Of a DNA stretch of 64,000 nt, positions 49,295-58,445 are shown in pieces. Every line of letters starts with the position of its first letter. The stretch's first letter is position 1. Source of the stretch: Mesorhizobium escarrei (GTDB taxonomy: Bacteria; Pseudomonadota; Alphaproteobacteria; Rhizobiales; Rhizobiaceae). A program made the position numbers and the translations under genes. The notes beneath the pieces are model-generated. The model did no database searches. It saw nothing but the letters and a program-made list of their open reading frames with translations, and had not been told where the DNA came from. Where the stretch lies: positions 52,585-116,584 of the forward strand of contig NZ_CAKXZT010000135.1 in NCBI RefSeq assembly GCF_935825525.1, given 5' to 3'.

Positions 49295-50706
49295 CGCGAC
49301 ATGTCGAGCTGCTGGTTGATGAGCGCCCGCTTGCCGCCCCGCCCGGCGGCAATGCGGTCCACCGCCTTCAGGCAAAACCGGATACGACCGTGTGTGCGGT
49401 TGACCAACGTCTCGGCGAGTCGCGCGGCGCAGGCAGGTGCCGCCCCGGCGGTCGGGATATAGCGAATCAATACCTCGCCGGGCTGGTCCTGGTAGAATTG
49501 CAGCTCCTCTATGCCGTCGAAGAATGCGGGACCGTCGGGCACGAGGTGCGTCGTCACCAACCGGCCGCCGTCGGCGGTCACCAGATAGTCGACGTTTCGG
49601 CGCGGCATGACAGCCTCGACTCTAAGCCGCTGGCCGTTTGCCTCATTCGGTAATTCCACCAACCGGGCAGAGTCGCCGGTATCGTAGCGGATGAAAGGCA
49701 TGCCGGTCGACAGGAAGCCAGTGCCGACGAGCCTTCCCTCCTTGCCTGTCTCTGTTACCGGCTCGCCTGCCGCATCGACCAATTCGGCGAGGCCGTAGAG
49801 AGGATTGAACTCGTAGGTGCCGGGGGCTCCGGGCGTTTCTTCGGCGAACAGCACCTTTTCGCTGAGCCCATAGAAGCAGGACAGCGGTACGTTGCCAAGA
49901 ACGCTTCGGATGATCTCCCGTTGATGGGGATGGACTGGCTCTGAGATCATCATCATGCCCTTGACGGGCCGTTTTGGTACTCGGTTAAGCACGCGCATAT
50001 GCCGACAAAACAGCTCTATGGCCGAGGGGTAGCCATAAAAATACGTGATGCCCCGCGCGTCGATCAGGTTGAGATAGAGATCGGCGTCGTCGACCGTCAT
50101 TGGAAAGACAGAGAGCCTTAGCTCGCGAAGTGCCGGGTCCCATTCATGCAGTCGCTTGCCAGTGGCATCGAGGCTGAAGCCGCGGAAGCAGACGCGCGCC
50201 GTGCCTTCATCATAACCGATCCGCGACCAGACGTGGTAGACGAATGCCATCTCGCGGGCGCTCCGATCCTTATCGAGATAGAAGCGAAATGGCTTGTCGG
50301 TGCTGGAGCCATTGCCGGAGGCCTCATCCAGTTGGGCGATCGGCACCGCCAACGTTGCAGTTCCAGCCATCCGCAGGATGTCCTTGGACAGGACCGGGAG
50401 GCGACGCAGGTCGGCAAGTCCCAGCGTCGACAGATCGAAGCCAGGACCGAGGGCCTGGTCGATCGACTCGCGATAGAACGGACTGCCCGCATGGGCTTTC
50501 CGCAACAGCGCGCGCAGCGCGGCCAGATGAAATTGCCCGGCATAGACAGGATCCTCGGCGGCCCTGGCGATCCGGGTCCGCCATGACCGATAGGTCGCAC
50601 CAAATTTCACCCGAGTTGGCGCCAGCGCCAGCACAGGCGCCAGCAGCCGCCTGACCGCTGTCGGGCTTCGCACATAGGCACCGCGCGCTACGTCAAGAAA
50701 ATTCAT
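49288..50706 (-). CDS. CapK / phenylacetate-CoA ligase-like adenylate-forming enzyme
   Basis: The 472-residue protein is a member of the CapK (coenzyme F390 synthetase-like) group of acyl-adenylate enzymes. It has LRRLPVLSKDILR, the Ser/Thr-rich loop SGNGSSTDKPFRF (residues 130-142), FYGYPSAIELF, FYGLSEKVLFAEE and the hinge region FIRYDTGDSARL. CapK-type genes are common in capsule and EPS loci, but the activated acid is unknown. It overlaps the upstream GT4 gene by 4 bases. Confidence 0.88.
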   Translation of the reverse strand: MNFLDVARGAYVRSPTAVRRLLAPVLALAPTRVKFGATYRSWRTRIARAAEDPVYAGQFHLAALRALLRKAHAGSPFYRESIDQALGPGFDLSTLGLADLRRLPVLSKDILRMAGTATLAVPIAQLDEASGNGSSTDKPFRFYLDKDRSAREMAFVYHVWSRIGYDEGTARVCFRGFSLDATGKRLHEWDPALRELRLSVFPMTVDDADLYLNLIDARGITYFYGYPSAIELFCRHMRVLNRVPKRPVKGMMMISEPVHPHQREIIRSVLGNVPLSCFYGLSEKVLFAEETPGAPGTYEFNPLYGLAELVDAAGEPVTETGKEGRLVGTGFLSTGMPFIRYDTGDSARLVELPNEANGQRLRVEAVMPRRNVDYLVTADGGRLVTTHLVPDGPAFFDGIEELQFYQDQPGEVLIRYIPTAGAAPACAARLAETLVNRTHGRIRFCLKAVDRIAAGRGGKRALINQQLDMSRY

Positions 50707-51821
50707 GATTTTGCTCCGGGCCTGCCGTTTGCCGCCTCATCCCACACACGGCATATCGATGCCGCGAAGGATGAAAGCTCAAGCCGTTCCCGGTGCACCG
50801 CCATGGCAGCCGAGCCAAGACGGGCGCGCAACGCCGTGTCGTCAACCAGTTCTGTCAGTGCCTTGGTCAGCGCCGCCACATCGCCGGGCGGCACCAGCAA
50901 CCCGGTTTTCTTGTCGATGATGATGTCCTCTACGGCGCCGACAGGCGTGGTTACCACCGCGAGGCCGGAGGCCATTCCCTCGATGACCGAGACCGGGAGG
51001 TTTTCGGCGAAGGAGGGAAGCGCCAGAATGTCAGCCGAAGCAATCAGCGATCCAACCTCGTTCGGACCCACCCAGCCTGGAAAGGCAATACATCCGGCAA
51101 GCCCCAGCCCGGCCGATCTTGCCCGCACGGCCTCGACGTCACCATCGCCGGCGATTGTGGCGCGCCACTGCTTGACAGGCCTCATGCGATGCAGTGCGTC
51201 CAACAATTGCGGCACGCCCTTGCGGTCGCCGATACGGCCCAGGAACAGGATGTGAACGCTGTCTCCACCACCGACATGAGCCAGGGACGGCACTTCGGTA
51301 GCATTGGCCACAATCACTATATTCCCAGCCGCGCCTGGCGCCCGTGCAGTGACGAAGTCGCGCCAGATACGGCCCAGAACCACGATCCGATCGGCATGCT
51401 CAAACATATGCCGGATGCGGCGGCTCATGAAGCTGCGGTTTTCCTTCCAGAACGTCTGGTACTCAGCTCCATGCAAATGCAACACATAGGGGATGCCGAG
51501 CAATCGCGCGCACCTCGCGATGACCATCTTGCGGTAGGTACTGCCAAAGCTCGATACGTTGATGTGAACGACGTCGGCACGGCCGGCAATACGCGCGACC
51601 AACATCCGAAGACAAAAGCCAATCATATAGAAGACTGACAGCGCGACCGAGCCCGAACCGCGACTGGGAAGGAACCGCGCTTCGACTTTTCCATCTCCCT
51701 GTCGTTGGAGTTCGCGATCGAGCGCCGCCATGATGCGGTCGATGCCGCCCTGCCCCGACCCACCCGACGGGGTCGCGACCAGGACATGTATTTTTCGATC
51801 GGGTAAGAGACTCTGCAGCAT
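50703..51821 (-). CDS. Glycosyltransferase family 4
   Basis: The 372-residue GT-B enzyme has GGIDRIMAALDREL near the N-terminus, LHLHGAEY in the middle, and the C-terminal nucleotide-sugar region LFLGRIGDRKGVPQLLDAL and the EX7E-type PSFAENLPVSVIEGMASGLAVVTTPVGA. It transfers a sugar to the lipid-linked repeat unit on the cytosolic side. Cotranscribed with the CapK-like gene (4-base overlap). Donor sugar unknown. Confidence 0.92.
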   Translation of the reverse strand: MLQSLLPDRKIHVLVATPSGGSGQGGIDRIMAALDRELQRQGDGKVEARFLPSRGSGSVALSVFYMIGFCLRMLVARIAGRADVVHINVSSFGSTYRKMVIARCARLLGIPYVLHLHGAEYQTFWKENRSFMSRRIRHMFEHADRIVVLGRIWRDFVTARAPGAAGNIVIVANATEVPSLAHVGGGDSVHILFLGRIGDRKGVPQLLDALHRMRPVKQWRATIAGDGDVEAVRARSAGLGLAGCIAFPGWVGPNEVGSLIASADILALPSFAENLPVSVIEGMASGLAVVTTPVGAVEDIIIDKKTGLLVPPGDVAALTKALTELVDDTALRARLGSAAMAVHRERLELSSFAASICRVWDEAANGRPGAKS

Positions 51822-51986
51822 GGTATTCTGGATAGCACGGACAGCGTAACCACAAAGAAAACGTTCCCGGTAAGTTTACGGCAAATCTTTTAGTTCAAAC
51901 TGAATCTGTTCACCCTTCGCCGCTGTCGCGCTGGATTTTCCGCCGGTCGACGGTTAGTCGAGGCGGAATTTTCCGGGGACAACCGT

Positions 51987-53426
51987 TTGCTGCTGCGCTC
52001 CACGCTCATCTATGCCCCGGCGATCCTGCTGACGCGGATTTCCGCGCTGCTCCTGCTGGTCATCGTAACGCGGTTGATCGACCAGACCGAGTATGGGCTG
52101 CTGACCCTGGTGGTGACCGTCGGCGAAATGACCGACATTGCGGTCACCAACTGGCTGCGCATCGCTTTGCTCAGGCTTGGCGGCAAAGGCGACGTCAGCC
52201 GCGGCAGCCTGATGCTGGCCGGGCGGGTGTTGCTTGCCAGCACGGCGCTGGCGCTGATCATATCCGTGGTCGCCTCTGCAGTGATCGTGCCGGAGCGCTG
52301 GATCGAGTTCGCGGTCGCCGTCTGCAGCTACCTGATCGCCGGTTCCATCGGCCGCTACGCGTTGACGGTGCTGCAGATGCAGCAGCGTCATTCCGTCTAT
52401 TCGATGCTCGAGTTCCTGCGCGCCGTGCTGCAGCTGGCGCTGCCGATCGGCGCCATCGTGATGTTTCAAGATTCCTTTCTGACGGTATCGCTCGGCTCGA
52501 GCCTCGGTGTTTTAGTCGCCGGTATCGTGGCGGGCATCATGGCATCCCGACGCGTCGTTGCCGGTCCGCCACGCTTCACCCAAAAGGAGTTCTTCGTCCT
52601 TGGCGTGCCCCTGGTTATCATGGCACTGGTAGGCTTCGGCCTGCACAGCGCCGAGCGTGTGTTCCTCAAGATCTATTACGATGCCGGCGCAGTGGCGATC
52701 TTCGCCGCAGCCTATGCACTGGCCCGCCAGCCGATCGATATGGTCGCCAATTCCATCAACATGGGCGCCTTTCCCGAGGTGGTCAGCCGGTTCGATGACG
52801 ACGGGCCCGCGGCATCGGGCCGATTGCTGTCGCAGTTGATGGCCTTGATGATGCGCCTTTGCCTGCCGGTTGCTGCGATGCTGGTCGCACTCAGCAGCGA
52901 TATCACGCAGCTCCTGCTGCCCTCCGAATATCACGGCCGTTTCGGCCTGCTCTTTCCGATCATCGCCTTCAGCGTGCTGTGTGCCAATCTCGCCAGCTTC
53001 GTCTATGGCACTGTGGTGCACGCACACAAGCGGCCGTGGCTGCTGATCATCGCCAATTCCTTCGGCTCGGTGGCGACAATCGCGCTGTCCGTGCTGTTGA
53101 TCCCGCCGATGGCGGAGGTCGGCGCTGCTTTGGCGCTGGCAGGCGGATCGCTGACAGGCCTTTTAGCCTGCATCGTCATCAGCGAACGGCTGACGCCGGT
53201 GCCGGTGCCATGGCGCGACATCGGCGTTTCGGTCGTCATCTCGCTCAGCACCGGGCTGGCCGCCAGCCTGGCCAGCGCTCTACTCGGCAAGATGCCGGCC
53301 ATTTTCTCGCTCGTCGCGGGCGGCGCCGCTGGCGCGGTGGTTTTTTTCGGGCTGACCTGGCTGGTCTACCCTGCCGCCGCGATGCAATTCGTAGCCAAGC
53401 TGAGGGCGCGGCTGCGGCTCGCATAG
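51987..53426 (+). CDS. Wzx-like polysaccharide flippase (MOP superfamily)
   Basis: The 479-residue protein has about 12-14 membrane segments and the oligosaccharide flippase start (STLIYAPAILLTRISALLLLVIVTRLIDQTEYGLLTL). FGLHSAERVFLKIYYDAGAVAIFAAAYALA is typical of Wzx/RfbX-type translocases. It should flip undecaprenyl-linked repeat units across the inner membrane. The start is TTG 51987 after GGGGA. It is divergent from the GT4-CapK pair over 165 bases. Confidence 0.9.
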   Translation: MLLRSTLIYAPAILLTRISALLLLVIVTRLIDQTEYGLLTLVVTVGEMTDIAVTNWLRIALLRLGGKGDVSRGSLMLAGRVLLASTALALIISVVASAVIVPERWIEFAVAVCSYLIAGSIGRYALTVLQMQQRHSVYSMLEFLRAVLQLALPIGAIVMFQDSFLTVSLGSSLGVLVAGIVAGIMASRRVVAGPPRFTQKEFFVLGVPLVIMALVGFGLHSAERVFLKIYYDAGAVAIFAAAYALARQPIDMVANSINMGAFPEVVSRFDDDGPAASGRLLSQLMALMMRLCLPVAAMLVALSSDITQLLLPSEYHGRFGLLFPIIAFSVLCANLASFVYGTVVHAHKRPWLLIIANSFGSVATIALSVLLIPPMAEVGAALALAGGSLTGLLACIVISERLTPVPVPWRDIGVSVVISLSTGLAASLASALLGKMPAIFSLVAGGAAGAVVFFGLTWLVYPAAAMQFVAKLRARLRLA

Positions 53427-53506
53427 ACCCGTGCGGTAGTCCTGAAAAAACGGCTCCGACTTCGGATCGATGCAGCAGCCCAAGGCCGGCGCCCTGTAAT
53501 CGCTAT

Positions 53507-54310
53507 TCATAGATCGACCTTCCGGCCTCCCCGACGGCCCCATAACTCCCGGCACAGCAGCGCCGCGTAGGCGGTGTTGGTGTCATAGTAGCGCCGCCAC
53601 AAGCGTCGCGGCTCCTGTGCCACGCGAAACAACCACTCCAGACCGGCCGCTTGAACCAGTTTTGGCGCCCGGGCAACCTTGCCACCATAGACGTCGAAAC
53701 TGCCGCCCACGCCCATGACGAAACTCGGGGTGAGTTCGTCACGATAGCGCTTGAGAAAGCGCTCCTTGCGCGGCGTCGGCATCGCCACCAACAGGCAGTC
53801 GGCCCCCGAAGCATTGATCGCCTCGACGAGGCCGGCCTCGTCTTCCGGCTTGAAATAGCCATTGCACATGCCGGCGACGACGAGACCCGGATGATCCCTG
53901 GCAAGCCGCATTTTAACCGCATCGAGAACCGATTGTTCGGCGCCCAGGAGGAAGGGCCTGAAGCCACGATTCACGCAGAGGCTCAGCAGATTGATCATGA
54001 TGTCGACGCCGGCCACCCGCTCAGGCAGTGCGACGCCGCAAAGACGCGCCCCCCAAAGCACGCCGATGCCGTCGACGTTGATCACATCCGCCGTCGCGAC
54101 ATCCTCCCGCAGTTCGCTATTGTTGCGCATGTTCACAAGCTTGGCGACATTCACCACCACATGATGCAGCGGCCGCCGCAGGGTCATCGCCTCATCGGCG
54201 ATGGCCAGTGTCTCGGCCATGGTCAGCGCATGGATGGGCGCGCCGAGGAATTCCCGGCGCCGTGACGCCAACAAACGATGCTGCGCCCATGCCGGGTCGT
54301 GCGTGTTCAT
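53507..54310 (-). CDS. wecG: WecG/TagA/CpsF family glycosyltransferase
   Basis: The 267-residue protein has the WecG/TagA signatures: FLGAPIHALTMAETL, VVNVAKLVNMRNN, VINVDGIGVLWGARL, GFRPFLLGA and VAMPTPRKERFL plus FVMGVGGSFDVYGG. The family transfers ManNAc or ManNAcA onto lipid-linked GlcNAc. Next to wecC and wecB, UDP-ManNAcA is the likely donor. ATG 54310 with GAGGAGG upstream, overlapping the wecC stop by 4 bases. Confidence 0.9.
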   Translation of the reverse strand: MNTHDPAWAQHRLLASRRREFLGAPIHALTMAETLAIADEAMTLRRPLHHVVVNVAKLVNMRNNSELREDVATADVINVDGIGVLWGARLCGVALPERVAGVDIMINLLSLCVNRGFRPFLLGAEQSVLDAVKMRLARDHPGLVVAGMCNGYFKPEDEAGLVEAINASGADCLLVAMPTPRKERFLKRYRDELTPSFVMGVGGSFDVYGGKVARAPKLVQAAGLEWLFRVAQEPRRLWRRYYDTNTAYAALLCRELWGRRGGRKVDL

Positions 54311-55638
54311 GCGGCCTCCTCTGCACTTGCAGGAAGCGCCTCGAGCGCTGATTTCTTGCCTTCGATGCGGGCGTCGGGCTTGCGTGCCTTGCGCCAGGTC
54401 CACAAACCCCTGGTGTCGATGAGCTTCTTGTCCTTGAGCGCTTCGGGATCGACCAGATTGAATTGCCGATGGTCGACCAGCAGGACGACGATATCGCACT
54501 GGTCGATGGCGGAGAGCGCGTCGGTGAAGACAATGCCCTTGCCCTCGAGCTCATGCGGCAGCCTGTGTGCGTTGGGCTCGGCCGCAATGATCTTCAGGTT
54601 GGGAATATCTGACAAAAGCTTCACCACCTCGACGGCCGGGCTCTCGCGCATATCGTCGATATTGGCTTTGAAGCTGAGGCCAAGGCAAGCGATCGTCTGC
54701 TTGCGGGATGGGTCGAGCAAGGCTTCTATGTCCCTGACCACCGACAAGGGACGCTCGGAATTGATCCGGCGTGCCGAAGCCATCAGCCGCGTGCTGTTGG
54801 GCGCGGCATCGATGATAAAATACGGATCGACCGCAATGCAGTGGCCGCCGACCCCCGGGCTCGGCTGCAGGATGTTCACGCGGGGATGCCGGTTGGCGAG
54901 ATCGATCACCTCCCAGACGTTGAGCGACAGATCCTGGCACACTGCCGCAAGCTCGTTGGCAAAGGCGATATTGACGTCGCGGAACGCGTTCTCGGTCAGC
55001 TTCACCAGTTCCGCGCTTTCGGCCTGGGTCGTGAACAGGTCACCGGCAACAAAGGTCGAATAGAGTGCCGCCGTGCGTTCCGCCGACTTGCGCGACAGTC
55101 CGCCGATCGAGCGATCGTTGTTGATCAGCTCGGTAAGGACCTTTCCCGGCAACACCCGCTCGGGCGAGTAGGCGACCAGGACATCGGCCTGTTCGCCATG
55201 CACGAGAGGAAATCTGAGATCGGGCCGCAACTCGGCAAGCAGTCCGGTCATGGTGCGCGTCGTGCCGACCGGCGATGTCGATTCCAGCACCACAAGGTCT
55301 CCCCGCTTCAGCACCGAGGCGATGCTTCGTGCCGCCGCGAGCACATAGCTCACGTCAGGCTTGTGGTCCTCGGTCATCGGCGTCGGCACGGCGATGACAA
55401 AGGCGTCCGCCGGCTGCGGCGTCGTGAAAGCCCTGAGCTTGCCGTTGGCTACAACCTTCTGGATCAGACCATCGAGGTCCGGCTCGACAATGTGGATTTC
55501 GCCGCGATTGACCTTCTCGACCACCGCCTCGTTGACATCGACGCCAATGACGTCGAGCCCGCGACTGGCGAAGATGGCACAGGTCGGCAGGCCGATATAG
55601 CCCATGCCGATAACGGAAACGGTCTTGATCTCAGCCAT
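54307..55638 (-). CDS. wecC: UDP-N-acetyl-D-mannosamine dehydrogenase
   Basis: The 443-residue protein aligns along its length with E. coli WecC: VIGMGYIGLPTCAIFASRG (NAD site), NRGEIHIVEPDLDGL, VLESTSPVGTT, the catalytic Cys in GVGGHCIAVDPYF, and LTENAFRDVNIAFANEL. It oxidises UDP-ManNAc to UDP-ManNAcA with two NAD. It overlaps wecB by 8 bases and wecG by 4. The adjacent epimerase gene and WecC-specific words support this over UDP-glucose dehydrogenase. Confidence 0.93.
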   Translation of the reverse strand: MAEIKTVSVIGMGYIGLPTCAIFASRGLDVIGVDVNEAVVEKVNRGEIHIVEPDLDGLIQKVVANGKLRAFTTPQPADAFVIAVPTPMTEDHKPDVSYVLAAARSIASVLKRGDLVVLESTSPVGTTRTMTGLLAELRPDLRFPLVHGEQADVLVAYSPERVLPGKVLTELINNDRSIGGLSRKSAERTAALYSTFVAGDLFTTQAESAELVKLTENAFRDVNIAFANELAAVCQDLSLNVWEVIDLANRHPRVNILQPSPGVGGHCIAVDPYFIIDAAPNSTRLMASARRINSERPLSVVRDIEALLDPSRKQTIACLGLSFKANIDDMRESPAVEVVKLLSDIPNLKIIAAEPNAHRLPHELEGKGIVFTDALSAIDQCDIVVLLVDHRQFNLVDPEALKDKKLIDTRGLWTWRKARKPDARIEGKKSALEALPASAEEAA

Positions 55639-56785
55639 GATGCAGCAGTTCCTCAACGATCCGGTTACTGGCCCGGCCATCGCCATACGGGTTGTGTCGT
55701 TCCGCCATGCCGCGATAGGCCGCCTGGTCGTCGAGCAGGCTGTTGGCATTCAACAGGATCTTTTGGATATCGGTGCCGACGAGACGGGCGGTACCCGCCG
55801 CGATCCCCTCCGGCCGCTCGGTATTCTCACGCATCACCAGCACCGGCTTGCCGAGGGAAGGCGCTTCTTCCTGGACGCCGCCGCTATCGGTCAGCACCAG
55901 ATAGCTCTGCTTCTGCAGGAACAGGAACGGCAGATAGTCTTGCGGGTCGACCAGATGGATATTCGGCACGCCGCCCAGTTCTGCGTTGACCACCGAGCGC
56001 ACATTGGGATTGGGATGGACCGGATAGACGATCTGCACGTCCTCGCGCACCGCCAACCCCTTCAGCGCCGTGCAGATACGATGGATGCCGCCGTCGAAAT
56101 TCTCACGGCGATGACCGGTGACAAGGATCATTTTCTTGGCGGGATCGAGGAACGGGAAGCGGGCGGCGAGTTTTGCGCTCATCAGTCTGTCGGCATCGAT
56201 CACGCCGGAAAAGTGCAACAGCGTGTCGATCACCGTATTGCCGGTCACGAAGATGGTGCTCGCAGCCTTTCCTTCGGCGATGAGATTGTCGCGCGCCTGG
56301 ATGGTCGGCGCGAAATGCCAGGTCGCGATGTCGCCGGCAATCTTGCGGTTCAGTTCCTCTGGAAACGGAGAGTTGATATCGTGGCTGCGCAATCCTGCCT
56401 CGATGTGGGCGACCGGGATGCGCTTGTAGAAGGCAGCCAGAGCCGCAGTCATCGCCGTCGTCGTGTCGCCTTGCACCAGGACGATATTGGGCTTCGCCTT
56501 CTCCAGCACTTCCGCCATGCCCAGCAGCACGCGCGAGGTCACGTCGAACAATGTCTGGCCAGGCTGCATGATGTTGAGATCGTGATGCACCGGCAGGCCG
56601 GTCAGTTTGATGACCTGGTCGACCATCTCGCGATGCTGGCCGGTGATGCATGTCTCGGTGATGAAACCTGGATGGGCAAGCGCGGCACGCACCACCGGAA
56701 AGCATTTGAGCGCCTCCGGCCTGGTGCCGAACACGATCAGCAATTTTTGCCTGGACGGCAGTTTTGGATGTGAAAGGACGTTCAT
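55631..56785 (-). CDS. wecB: UDP-N-acetylglucosamine 2-epimerase
   Basis: The 384-residue protein has the WecB/MnaA motifs: FGTRPEALKCFPVVRAAL, GQHREMVDQVIKL, LNIMQPGQTLFDVTSR, VLVQGDTTTAMTAALAAFY and HIEAGLRSHD. It converts UDP-GlcNAc to UDP-ManNAc. First gene of wecB-wecC-wecG. Upstream (56786-56985) the bases become AT-rich, which may hold the promoter. Confidence 0.95.
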   Translation of the reverse strand: MNVLSHPKLPSRQKLLIVFGTRPEALKCFPVVRAALAHPGFITETCITGQHREMVDQVIKLTGLPVHHDLNIMQPGQTLFDVTSRVLLGMAEVLEKAKPNIVLVQGDTTTAMTAALAAFYKRIPVAHIEAGLRSHDINSPFPEELNRKIAGDIATWHFAPTIQARDNLIAEGKAASTIFVTGNTVIDTLLHFSGVIDADRLMSAKLAARFPFLDPAKKMILVTGHRRENFDGGIHRICTALKGLAVREDVQIVYPVHPNPNVRSVVNAELGGVPNIHLVDPQDYLPFLFLQKQSYLVLTDSGGVQEEAPSLGKPVLVMRENTERPEGIAAGTARLVGTDIQKILLNANSLLDDQAAYRGMAERHNPYGDGRASNRIVEELLHHG

Positions 56786-56985
56786 TGCTGATCCTGGTCG
56801 CCAGAAGGCATCGCGACCTGCCGATTATTCGCCACCACAGCTATAATAGCGGCAGAAGCCGCCTCCGTGACCTTAAATCTTAATATATGATTAACAGCCA
56901 AGCCCACCTCCTCCCCGGTAACTCTTATGAAAGCCCAAACCGATAGGTATCCTGGCAGAGTAGGCTTGAAAAAGAACATATTCGA

Positions 56986-58428
56986 TTGGCTAATATTTTA
57001 ATCATCGGCCACACAGTCGGATCTCGGCGCTGGGAAAATGAGCTTCTGGTGCGGTTGAGCGCAGCCGGACACGTGGTTTCGAGCGGCCGCGCGCCGACGC
57101 CTGCGCCGATCGCACGCGGACTGGATAGTGTGCTGGCGATCGAGAGCCGGCGCTTCGGTCCCTCATTGGCAAGCCGCTCCGAGCCGTTGCCGTCTGGCGG
57201 CTCTGGTCCAGCCGACCTCGTAATCGATCTCACCGGCACTGCCGCACGACGTGGCACGCGGGTTCTGACGCTCGAATTTTGTGGCCGCAGCACCTTCCCC
57301 GCCGGTATGGCCGAGATGCTGGCGAGCGGGCGATTGCCCGAACTTGCCGTTCGCCTCGACGGCGTCACAGTCGCCCGGGGACGGCCGATGGTCAGCGACC
57401 GGCTCTGGCTGTCTCGCAGCTGCAACGACCTGCTCGCTGGGGCCATCGCGCTGGTTGCGCAAAGCGTAGCTCGTTTTTCCGCGGGCGAACTTGCGCCGAT
57501 AGCCGATAGCCCGGCGCCGATCCTGAGGAACGGCGGTTTTGTCCGGCACTATCTGCCTTTTTTCTGCAGGGGGTTGGTCGATCGCGCTGTGCAAAAACTC
57601 AGGCTTGGACGGCGTCCCTTCTATTGGCAGGTTGCCTATCGGCTGATCGACGGGCCAGGTGTCGCCGAAACCGGGCAGCTCGACGGTAAGCCGTTCACGG
57701 TACTGCCGGACGATGGCCAGCGATTCTATGCCGATCCCTTCGTCATCGAGCGGGATGGCCGCCACTATCTGTTTGTCGAGGAATTTCCTTATGCTACGGG
57801 TCGCGGAGTGATTGCTGTCGCCGAATTGGGTGACGGCGGCAGCTTCGGCGTGCCGAGGGTGGTGCTGGAGGAAAAGCACCATTTGTCGTATCCGCAGGTG
57901 TTCGCTTACGCCGGCGAGATTTTCATGATCCCTGAAAGTGCTGCGGCGCGCGAGCTTGTGCTCTACCGCGCCGCGCAGTTTCCAGATCGCTGGGTACGCG
58001 ACACCGTGCTGATGACGGACAAGGATTTCAATGACGCCACGCTGCTCGAATCTGACGGGCGCTTCTGGCTGTTGGGGACGGAGCGGTTCGGCTATGGCAG
58101 CGCGTCGGACACGATGGCTGTCTATTCCGCACCCTCGCTGCGCGGGCCGTGGGTTGCGCACGCGCTCAATCCCATCGCCGTCGATCACTCGGCCGCTCGG
58201 CCTGGCGGCGCCTTTATCGACCAGGGCGATGCGTTGGTGCTGCCGGTGCAAAACGGGTCGAGAGCCTATGGCGGCGGTCTGGGGTTGATGCGGCTGGACC
58301 GGCTTGACGATTTCGACGTCCGTTTTGCGCCGCCCCGCCCGATCGGCCCGGGACCGGCATGGGCCCGCGCGGGCATTCACACGCTTAACCGCGCAGGCAA
58401 TCTCGAGGTTGTGGATAGCGCCGGCTGA
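56986..58428 (+). CDS. Two-domain protein: formyltransferase-like N-terminus, glucosamine inositolphosphorylceramide transferase-like C-terminus
   Basis: The 480-residue protein has an N-terminal half (1-190) resembling formyltransferase-like Rossmann domains (NILIIGHT, DLVIDLTG). The C-terminal half (from about 210) is a five-bladed-propeller GH43-like domain with FYADPFVIERDGRHYLFVEEF, PQVFAYAGEIFMIPES and DATLLESDGRFWLLGTERFG. The latter occurs in plant GINT1-type glucosamine inositolphosphorylceramide transferases and in bacterial EPS genes. No membrane segment. The start is TTG 56986 with no clear ribosome site, so it is uncertain. Role inferred as a glycan transferase or modifier. Confidence 0.75.
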   Translation: MANILIIGHTVGSRRWENELLVRLSAAGHVVSSGRAPTPAPIARGLDSVLAIESRRFGPSLASRSEPLPSGGSGPADLVIDLTGTAARRGTRVLTLEFCGRSTFPAGMAEMLASGRLPELAVRLDGVTVARGRPMVSDRLWLSRSCNDLLAGAIALVAQSVARFSAGELAPIADSPAPILRNGGFVRHYLPFFCRGLVDRAVQKLRLGRRPFYWQVAYRLIDGPGVAETGQLDGKPFTVLPDDGQRFYADPFVIERDGRHYLFVEEFPYATGRGVIAVAELGDGGSFGVPRVVLEEKHHLSYPQVFAYAGEIFMIPESAAARELVLYRAAQFPDRWVRDTVLMTDKDFNDATLLESDGRFWLLGTERFGYGSASDTMAVYSAPSLRGPWVAHALNPIAVDHSAARPGGAFIDQGDALVLPVQNGSRAYGGGLGLMRLDRLDDFDVRFAPPRPIGPGPAWARAGIHTLNRAGNLEVVDSAG

Positions 58429-58445
58429 CGCGTCTGGAGCGTGCG

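Noticed and set aside
47933..49375. Upstream extension of the heparinase-like open frame (481 extra codons on the minus strand)
   Set aside because: It is antisense to the GH5 gene, which has a signal peptide, catalytic residues and a ribosome site. The heparinase N-terminus begins at 47932.
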